A stretch of 5,512 bases of DNA from an uncultured Fidelibacterota bacterium. GTDB lineage: Bacteria > Marinisomatota > Marinisomatia > Marinisomatales > TCS55. Position 1 is the first letter of the stretch; every line of letters starts with the position of its first letter. Made by a program: the position numbers and the translations under genes. The stretch lies in NCBI GenBank assembly GCA_913046805.1, contig CAJWTA010000076.1:1-5512 (forward strand), given 5' to 3'. The notes under the pieces were generated by a model. The model saw only the letters and a program-made list of their open reading frames with translations, was not told the DNA's origin and made no database searches. Below, piece by piece: positions 1-5,512 of this stretch.

Positions 1-587
1 CCAACTCTATTGCCAATAAAATTTGGATTGTCTTTAGCTGGCACTATTCCTTTATCTAGTATTGAACTGCAAAAACTTGTTAATGAGTTATATATTTCTA
101 ATGACGTCTGCTCATTTTTTACGATCTCCAAAAGCTTCATATATCTTGGTGGATTAAAAAAGTGCGTAATCAAAAATCTACTTTTTAAGTTTTCTGGTAG
201 GTTTTTAATGAGTTCATTTAACGTAATGCCAGATGTATTTGATGATAGTATTGCTTTATTATGTATAAATGGAGAGATTTTTTTAAATACTTCAATTTTA
301 ATTTCAATTTTTTCTGGAACTGCCTCGATGATCCAATCTACTTTTTTAATTTTATGAATGTCTTTATCAAGGCTGCAGGCTTGAATTAGTTCAATGTTCT
401 CAGGTTGCTCAAGCGGCGGTGGTTTAATTATTTTTAACCGATCTTTTCCTAAAGTAGCAGTATCAGTTGTGATATCGTATAAATATGATCTAATGCCTTT
501 GTTTGCAAAAAGTGCAGCTAATTGGGCACCCATAACCCCTGCTCCAATTACAGCTACACTTTTAATATTTATATTGTTGGACGGCAT
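1..587 (-). CDS. 3-hydroxyacyl-CoA dehydrogenase, FadN-type (partial, N-terminal part)
   Basis: This is the first 195 codons of a fatty-acid beta-oxidation enzyme that oxidises 3-hydroxyacyl-CoA to 3-ketoacyl-CoA with NAD+ in the cytoplasm; the rest runs off the left edge. Seen in the sequence: a Rossmann nucleotide-binding start with GAGVMG at residues 15-20 and an acidic residue (D38) ending the second strand, which favours NAD over NADP; EAVPEK at 88-93; SSNTSG at 115-120; the catalytic His in THFFNPPRYM (H142) and its partner Glu in LLEIV (E154); and DNPNFIGNRV at 186-195. The KPPP stretch near residue 55, the HFFNPPRYM wording and the AKDNPNF signature resemble FadN/YusL proteins of about 780-800 residues, which carry an enoyl-CoA hydratase-like domain after the dehydrogenase; that C-terminal part is inferred, not seen. 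ATG at 587 is chosen because an in-frame TAA lies 24 bases upstream with no other usual start codon between. No Shine-Dalgarno is visible. It starts 24 bases after the preceding gene stops, so it is probably co-transcribed. Confidence 0.93.
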   Translation of the reverse strand, partial: MPSNNINIKSVAVIGAGVMGAQLAALFANKGIRSYLYDITTDTATLGKDRLKIIKPPPLEQPENIELIQACSLDKDIHKIKKVDWIIEAVPEKIEIKIEVFKKISPFIHNKAILSSNTSGITLNELIKNLPENLKSRFLITHFFNPPRYMKLLEIVKNEQTSLEIYNSLTSFCSSILDKGIVPAKDNPNFIGNRV

Positions 588-611
588 ACAAGCGTTGCAG
601 AAATTTGCTTA

Positions 612-1934
612 TTATTGGTTTAGTTGACCTTGTCTTCTATATTTCTCTTGATATTTTTTATAGAGCATTTTTTGATGGTTGTTGAGATCCACCTCCTTAC
701 CTTGAATAAATGCCATAAGAATTTTTGGATTCATTTCCATTGGTGGTGTTTCAGATATAAAAAATGTTGCGTCTTTGCCGATATCTAATGAGCCGATCAT
801 ATCATCAACTCCTAAAATTTCGGCAGTGCTTAAAGTAATAGAACGTAATGCTTCTGATTTATCCAATCCATAAGCAGCGGCTCGCATAGCCTCATTCGGA
901 AGATTTCGTATATTGCCATCATGCGGGTAACCAATGATCGTATTTAAACAGAACTGTACTCCTGCTTGCTTTAACAGGAAGGGTAACTTGTATGGCAAAT
1001 GGATTGGCTCAAATCTGCGAGTAGGTATCTTTTCTACTTGGTCAATAACTACTGGTATGTTGTTTTTAACCAATAGATCTGTTAGTCGCCAACTATCTGA
1101 GCCTCCTACAATAATAATTTTAAGGTCATTTTTTTTGGCCCACTCAACCGCTGATTTTATCTGTCTTGCCTCATCTGCATGAATGAAGATCTTCTTTTTT
1201 TCTACTACAAATGGTATCATTGACTCTAACCTAAGGTCTGACTTTTGTCTTTCGCCTGCGATACGGCTTCTTTGCTTTATACGTTGAAAGTATGCTCTAA
1301 CATCACGGACCATGTGGTCAAGATCTCTAATTGATTTTTGAATTTCTTCTTTTTGTTGTTTTTCAGATTTTTTTACATTTGCTCCATAATTTATCCTCAT
1401 TGAGGGCCAGTTAATGTGTAGTCCAGATGGATGTTTTAATGTAGCTTGTTCCCATGTCCATCCATCAAGCATCATTACAGATGATTGGCCAGATATGCGA
1501 CCTCCAGCAGGAACTGAGTTTACAACTAAGACTCCGTTTGAACGTGTGATAGGTATAAGGTCAGAATCAGGATTGTAGCTTACATTTGCCTTTACATTGG
1601 GATTGAACGATCCTCTTTCAGCAAAGTCTCTAGTCTGTTTTACTAAGCCAATTTCTACTAATCCGATTCTAGTAATTGGCGCGATGTAACCTGGGATTAT
1701 GTGTTTACCAAAAACATCATATACATCTGTTTCTGGAGACGCCATTATATTTTTTTCTATTCTAACAATTTTACCTTTTGAAAAAAGTATATCGTATCCT
1801 TCAAAAATATCTGTAGATACCGTATGTAGAATACCTCCTTTTAATATAATTGGTCTTTTTTGATCTTCTCCAGGAATTTGATCATTTGAAATCCCAAGAC
1901 TAAATAGGAATAAGGTGAATATTATTTTAATCAT
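612..1934 (-). CDS. Exported amidohydrolase-fold protein lacking metal ligands (440 aa)
   Basis: The protein has the layout of the imidazolonepropionase-like amidohydrolase family: a small beta domain (about residues 28-80, with FSKGKIVRIEKN), the strand that normally carries HxH, a barrel, and the closing beta segment GSLDIGKDATFFI near 381-393. Residues 1-16 form a hydrophobic signal peptide, so it probably acts in the periplasm or envelope. The canonical PGxIDxHxH reads PGYIAPITR (81-89), so Ile87 and Arg89 stand where the two His should be. One His remains in FIHADEA (H252), but the next ligand position reads GGSDSW (277-282), and no SDxP-like Asp motif is seen; the matching region reads YPHDGNIRNLP. 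It is therefore probably not a classical metallohydrolase. A charged helical stretch (about 186-235, rich in Lys, Glu, Gln, Arg) interrupts the barrel. The start could be GTG 1943, ATG 1937 or ATG 1934; AGGTG lies 6 bases before ATG 1934, which favours that one. The 8-base overlap with the upstream gene suggests coupled translation. The substrate or partner is unknown. Confidence 0.85.
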   Translation of the reverse strand: MIKIIFTLFLFSLGISNDQIPGEDQKRPIILKGGILHTVSTDIFEGYDILFSKGKIVRIEKNIMASPETDVYDVFGKHIIPGYIAPITRIGLVEIGLVKQTRDFAERGSFNPNVKANVSYNPDSDLIPITRSNGVLVVNSVPAGGRISGQSSVMMLDGWTWEQATLKHPSGLHINWPSMRINYGANVKKSEKQQKEEIQKSIRDLDHMVRDVRAYFQRIKQRSRIAGERQKSDLRLESMIPFVVEKKKIFIHADEARQIKSAVEWAKKNDLKIIIVGGSDSWRLTDLLVKNNIPVVIDQVEKIPTRRFEPIHLPYKLPFLLKQAGVQFCLNTIIGYPHDGNIRNLPNEAMRAAAYGLDKSEALRSITLSTAEILGVDDMIGSLDIGKDATFFISETPPMEMNPKILMAFIQGKEVDLNNHQKMLYKKYQEKYRRQGQLNQ

Positions 1935-4900
1935 CATAAACACCTGTATTATCTAAAATGTCGCATTTATGACCATTGTGCATTGACGATGATTTCTTGC
2001 TACTACTAAAGGTACTTGGGCCTTTCGTCGATAATATTTTTTGAATGATATTGCTCCTTAGCTCTGCGTCCCTTTCTTCAAGTAACTTATTATCTTTCTG
2101 AGAATAATATCTAATGCCATCGATCCATGTTTCTTCAACTTTACTATATATAGATAGTGGCTCACCATCCCAGATAACAAAATCAGCATCTTTTTTGGGT
2201 TCCAAAGAACCAACGTATTTATCAATTTTTAATTGTTTTGCTGGATTTATAGTTACCAACTTTAAAGCTTCGTTAGGATCTAGATTACCATACTGAATAG
2301 CTTTAGCGGCCTCTGTATTTAATCTTCGAGCAAGTTCATCGTCATCAGAATTAAAAGATACTAGAACATTGCTTTTTACCATCATACTACCATTATATGG
2401 TATTGCATCGATTACTTCATATTTGTATTGCCACCAATCAGAAAAAGTTGAAGCGCCAGCACCATGTTCAGCGAGCCGATCTGCAACTTTATACCCTTCA
2501 AGAACATGTTGGAAGGTTGCTATCTTAAAGCCAAAATCCTCTGCTACTCTAGTGAGCATTAGAATTTCATCTTGACGATATGAATGACAATGAACTAATC
2601 TCTCACCCTCAAGTATTTCAACAAGGGCGTCAAGCTCTAGGTCTTTTCTGGGGGGTATTTTTGTTCTTTGATATTTTGCATTGCGCATATAGTTATCATT
2701 TGCGTGTTTGTAATCAAGAGCTGCTCTAAAAGCATCCCTCATTACTTGTTCTACACCCATACGAGTCTGTGGGTACCGGTTTGTGCCACCCCAATTAGCC
2801 TGTTTTACATTTTCGCCTAATGCAAACTTTATTCCCTCTGGTGCATTTTTAAACAAAAGTTGGTTTGCGTTGCTGCCCCAGCGAAGTTTAATAACTGCAT
2901 TTTGTCCTCCTATTGGGTTTGCTGAGCCATGTAAAACATTAGCAGTAGTTAACCCGCCGCCAAGTTGCCTGTATATATTTATATCTGTAGGGTCTAAAAC
3001 GTCTCTCATTCTTACTTCGGATGTGATATACTGAGTACCTTCATTAATACTACTTGCAGCAGAATGGCTATGGCAATCAATTAGACCTGGGGTTACATGT
3101 TTTCCTGCTCCTTCTATTAGGATTGCACTTCCTTGTGGCACTGTTATGTCAGGAGCAACTTGTTCAATTTTTCCATCAACAAATAATATATCCCATTCAG
3201 CTAAAGTGCCTTTTGGTCCGCATGTCCAAAGTGTAGCATCATTAATAAGTACTGCATTAGGTTTTGGGTGTTTTTTTATTAGACCATAAGCACCTTCAGG
3301 TTTAAATACAGATAACTTACTTGCAGGCTCTAAATTAGAATTTTTTTCTACATCCTTATTCTTTTTGTCTGCTTGAAAAGGTGATGATTCTTGAGATATA
3401 CCCTTTCCAGTTCCAATGATTTGTGAGTCAGTCAAATCTCCGTTAAATGTTAATGTACCTTTTTGATCAAGATTAGCGCCATCGACTGAAAAAGAAATTG
3501 AAGATTCATAAATATCTATATTGTATAAATCAGTTTTCCTACCTTGATAGCTAATTGTACCGCTGTAAATTTTATTACTAGCAATACTGGTTTGACCTTT
3601 AAGAAGGTCTTTGATTTCTAAATCATAAGCAGTCCCTTTGTATTTAAGAGACCATGTTCCTAAAAAAGATGGGACTTTTCTTGATGAAATAAATATTTCT
3701 TCTCCATCAATCCAAACACTAACTACTTTAGATTTATGATCAAAATAATCTCCATCAACTACAACTAAGTTTGCATTATACCCTTTAGCTATTTTCCCAA
3801 ATGATTTTTCAAGCCCAAGCGCTTCAGCAGGTTGGGTTGTCAGTGCTGCTAAAACAATATCTTTATTTAAGCCTCTTTCAATGATTCTTTGAAGATTTTT
3901 GCGAAAATCATTTTTTTTCTTGAGGCCATGACTAGTAATTGAAAAGTCAAATTCTGAATTTGTAAGATAAAGCAAATTGTCAGGAGCCATATCCCAATGC
4001 TTTAATTCTCTAGTAGAAAATTGTAGATCGCTCATTGGTTTTGTGACATTTGGCTTTGCTGGAAAGTTGATTGGCATGATGAAAAAAGGTTTTACTTCAT
4101 CAAAATAATCAAGAACCCTGTATTCATATCCACTGCCTAAAATCCAAGGTGAAAGTTTGAATTCTTTTACTATATTAATTGCTCTAGATGAAGAGTTGTC
4201 ATTTGATGAGATAAAAACAAATGGTTTGTTTAAGGCTCTAGACAGGCCGAGACTCTCTAAAGATGAGTTCGAAGATATGGGCTCGTTCTCAGATGGATAT
4301 TCCTGTACAATTTCTTGAGCCTTTAAATACCAATCAGAGTCATAAAATGTTTGTCTAATATGAGCAATTACCCCTAATAAGGATCTAGGGTATTCTCTAT
4401 TTTTTTTTGCCCGGTATTTAAAATCTATAACTTGTGCGACTGAGGAATTAATTGGGTTCAATTGATCTGACAAGCTTATTACACCTGTTTGTCCTCTGAA
4501 AATTCCTTGGTCCGGTGCGATGTGAGCTGTTGTAAATCCTAAGCTTCGAAGCTCTTTTAATGCTTTATCTTTTATTTCTATGTTGTCAACAGCTCTGTAA
4601 TCGGGTCTTACTTTTGAGTCCCAATGTTTTCTTTTACTTTTTGATTTTGAATCATAAGATTTTGTTTCAAGCCATGTTTCAAGAAAACCTGCATATATGT
4701 GGGCTCCTTGCATATCTATTTCATAGGAATCTTTTGGCGACTTGATGTATCTGCCTACTGCTTCTATTTTGCCATTTCTAATGACGATGGACCCGCTTTT
4801 AATAAAATCACCAGGGGCAGTATGGATCATTGCATTAGTTAAAGTCCAAACTCTCGGAGCATTTTTTTGAAGATTTTCAACAGGTTTTAATTGGGCGAAT

Positions 4901-4941
4901 AGAAAAATTGGTATAAAAACTAAGACTAAAATTTTTCGCAT
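1927..4941 (-). CDS. Exported tandem amidohydrolase, imidazolonepropionase-like, one degenerate and one intact half (1004 aa)
   Basis: This long protein contains two amidohydrolase units. Residues 1-16 form a signal peptide with likely cleavage at FLFA/Q. The N-terminal unit (about 33-420) keeps the family frame, for example VIRNGKIEAVG and GKIAKGYNANLVVVDGDYF (382-400), but the HxH site reads AGFLETWLE (84-92), and the next His region reads FVFISSND, so it looks non-catalytic. A beta-rich segment (about 425-515, starting LGTWSLKYKG) and a polar linker (about 515-545) follow. The C-terminal unit (about 563-950) has the metal set: PGLIDCHSH (H624, H626), LVHCHSY (H784, H786), TFQHVLEG (H812) and SFNSDDDEL (D866 is the likely catalytic Asp). 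It closes with GSLEPKKDADFVIWDG. It is thus probably a periplasmic metal-dependent hydrolase of a cyclic amide or peptide-like C-N bond; the substrate cannot be read. The end is Ser/Lys-rich with an MHNGHKCD tail. ATG 4941 lies 1 base after the LOG stop; AAAGG is 14 bases upstream, too far for a good ribosome site, so reinitiation after the LOG gene is likely. Confidence 0.92.
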   Translation of the reverse strand: MRKILVLVFIPIFLFAQLKPVENLQKNAPRVWTLTNAMIHTAPGDFIKSGSIVIRNGKIEAVGRYIKSPKDSYEIDMQGAHIYAGFLETWLETKSYDSKSKSKRKHWDSKVRPDYRAVDNIEIKDKALKELRSLGFTTAHIAPDQGIFRGQTGVISLSDQLNPINSSVAQVIDFKYRAKKNREYPRSLLGVIAHIRQTFYDSDWYLKAQEIVQEYPSENEPISSNSSLESLGLSRALNKPFVFISSNDNSSSRAINIVKEFKLSPWILGSGYEYRVLDYFDEVKPFFIMPINFPAKPNVTKPMSDLQFSTRELKHWDMAPDNLLYLTNSEFDFSITSHGLKKKNDFRKNLQRIIERGLNKDIVLAALTTQPAEALGLEKSFGKIAKGYNANLVVVDGDYFDHKSKVVSVWIDGEEIFISSRKVPSFLGTWSLKYKGTAYDLEIKDLLKGQTSIASNKIYSGTISYQGRKTDLYNIDIYESSISFSVDGANLDQKGTLTFNGDLTDSQIIGTGKGISQESSPFQADKKNKDVEKNSNLEPASKLSVFKPEGAYGLIKKHPKPNAVLINDATLWTCGPKGTLAEWDILFVDGKIEQVAPDITVPQGSAILIEGAGKHVTPGLIDCHSHSAASSINEGTQYITSEVRMRDVLDPTDINIYRQLGGGLTTANVLHGSANPIGGQNAVIKLRWGSNANQLLFKNAPEGIKFALGENVKQANWGGTNRYPQTRMGVEQVMRDAFRAALDYKHANDNYMRNAKYQRTKIPPRKDLELDALVEILEGERLVHCHSYRQDEILMLTRVAEDFGFKIATFQHVLEGYKVADRLAEHGAGASTFSDWWQYKYEVIDAIPYNGSMMVKSNVLVSFNSDDDELARRLNTEAAKAIQYGNLDPNEALKLVTINPAKQLKIDKYVGSLEPKKDADFVIWDGEPLSIYSKVEETWIDGIRYYSQKDNKLLEERDAELRSNIIQKILSTKGPSTFSSSKKSSSMHNGHKCDILDNTGVYDD
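1941..1945 (-). promoter_or_regulatory. Shine-Dalgarno AGGTG for the 440-aa amidohydrolase-fold gene
   Basis: On the minus strand AGGTG matches part of the extended anti-16S complement (AGGAGGTGAT). It is 6 bases before ATG 1934, 3 before ATG 1937, and overlaps the possible GTG start at 1943. The spacing favours ATG 1934 as the start. The site lies inside the last codons of the upstream 1004-residue gene, so ribosomes finishing that gene pass directly over it. It is the only reasonably placed Shine-Dalgarno-like site among the three gene starts visible here. Confidence 0.5.
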
Positions 4942-4942
4942 G

Positions 4943-5512
4943 TTAAAAATTAGGACCTTTTAGTTTATTATCTTCAATGTACTGCACAATGAAATGAAAC
5001 GCATCATCTATGTCATCTGAAATATGGAAGAGATCTAAGTCAGATTGTGAAATGGTACCACATTCAACTAGGTAGTCCCAATTAACTACATTATTCCAAA
5101 ATTCAGACCCGTAAAGAACGATAGGTAACTTTTTTTTAATTTTTTCAGTTTGGATCAATGTTAAAAGCTCCATCACTTCATCTAATGTACCGAACCCACC
5201 AGGCCATACTACTAATGCTTTAGCTAAGTAAATGAACCAAAACTTTCTCATAAAGAAATAATGAAATTTAAGATCTAACCCATTTGTGATGTACTCGTTG
5301 CTAGTTTGTTCAAAAGGAAGTGATATGGTTAATCCAACGGAAATTCCATCTGCTTCTTTTGCTCCCCTATTTGCTGCTTCCATTATTCCACCTCCACCAC
5401 CAGATGTTATGATGTAGCGAGATTTTTTGCTGTTAAGCCCTTTACTCCATTCTGTGAATTTTTTAGCAAGTCTGCGAGCGTCTTCATAATACCTGCTCAT
5501 TTCAACATCTTT
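4943..5512 (-). CDS. LOG family protein (TIGR00730-like Rossmann fold), 5' end missing
   Basis: LOG-family proteins cleave the N-glycosidic bond of nucleoside 5'-monophosphates (cytokinin ribotides in the best-studied members, AMP-type nucleotides in some bacterial ones), releasing base and ribose 5-phosphate in the cytoplasm. The sequence shows the two family signatures: SGGGGGIMEAANRGA (33-47, counted from the Met at 5500) and PGGFGTLDE (100-108), with the conserved MRK (84-86) just before the second. The last 75 or so residues form the usual closing helices (IVLYGSEFWNN and onward). The frame stays open to the right edge, reading KDVE before Met at 5500. The N-terminal strand and glycine loop that normally precede the YYEDAR helix are absent, so the true start is probably outside the window and Met 5500 is internal. 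The gene ends 1 base before the tandem amidohydrolase and is likely the upstream member of the same operon. The nucleotide specificity cannot be told from this part. Confidence 0.92.
   Translation of the reverse strand, partial: KDVEMSRYYEDARRLAKKFTEWSKGLNSKKSRYIITSGGGGGIMEAANRGAKEADGISVGLTISLPFEQTSNEYITNGLDLKFHYFFMRKFWFIYLAKALVVWPGGFGTLDEVMELLTLIQTEKIKKKLPIVLYGSEFWNNVVNWDYLVECGTISQSDLDLFHISDDIDDAFHFIVQYIEDNKLKGPNF

Noticed and set aside
588..611. Terminator or promoter in the 24-base gap before the dehydrogenase gene
   Set aside because: No inverted repeat with a T run and no convincing -35/-10 pair fits in or around this gap; continued transcription is simpler.
10..627. Plus-strand open frames at 10-357 and 394-627
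   Set aside because: They lie opposite the FadN-type dehydrogenase, which shows clear catalytic motifs on the minus strand. The plus-strand translations have no recognisable motif.
612..1934. The 440-residue gene as a decaying pseudogene, because its catalytic residues are missing
   Set aside because: The frame is complete, with a signal peptide and intact structural motifs. Loss is confined to ligand positions, which fits a non-catalytic homologue better than decay.
3909..3920. Runs of 7-9 T on the plus strand (A runs in the coding strand), here and near 1130, as slippage or frameshift sites
   Set aside because: They encode Lys-rich stretches in continuous frames, are common in AT-rich genomes, and have no adjacent frame change or stem-loop that I could see.
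934..4745. Several short plus-strand open frames (60-83 codons) inside the two amidohydrolase genes
   Set aside because: They are antisense to well-supported long coding regions, and show no motif or ribosome site.
5498..5500. ATG at 5500 as the true start of the LOG gene
   Set aside because: The frame continues upstream to the edge without a stop, and the N-terminal strand and loop typical of the family are missing, so this Met is probably internal.

Overview
The window is a gene-dense, AT-rich stretch (roughly two thirds A+T by eye) of an ordinary bacterial chromosome. Four protein genes all read leftward on the minus strand with almost no space between them. Short gaps, overlapping genes, TAA stops throughout, weak Shine-Dalgarno signals and many Lys/Ile/Asn/Ser codons suggest a streamlined marine Gram-negative bacterium. 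From memory of similar gene products, Bacteroidota or Marinimicrobia-like lineages fit best, but no marker here proves the taxonomy. No RNA genes, mobile elements, CRISPR arrays, repeats or terminators were seen, and no non-coding stretch exceeds about 25 bases.

Layout in the direction of transcription (right to left): (1) 5512-4943, a LOG-family (lysine decarboxylase-like fold) nucleotide phosphoribohydrolase whose 5' end lies outside the window; (2) 4941-1927, a 1004-residue exported protein with two amidohydrolase halves joined by a beta-rich linker domain; (3) 1934-612, a 440-residue exported amidohydrolase-fold protein whose start overlaps the end of gene 2 by 8 bases; (4) 587-1, the N-terminal quarter or so of a FadN-type 3-hydroxyacyl-CoA dehydrogenase, cut by the window edge. 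Spacings of 1, -8 and 24 bases on one strand imply a single transcription unit whose promoter lies beyond the right edge.

The core of the window is the pair of exported amidohydrolase-fold proteins. Of the three amidohydrolase folds, only the C-terminal half of the 1004-residue protein keeps the metal-binding set (HSH, two further His and an Asp). The N-terminal half of that protein and the whole of the 440-residue protein have lost the HxH motif and most other ligands while keeping the rest of the fold. A plausible reading is one active hydrolase domain held with two catalytically silent partners in the periplasm or at the envelope; the substrate cannot be told from sequence. The flanking LOG and beta-oxidation genes are cytoplasmic housekeeping-type enzymes, and their link to the amidohydrolases may be only shared transcription.
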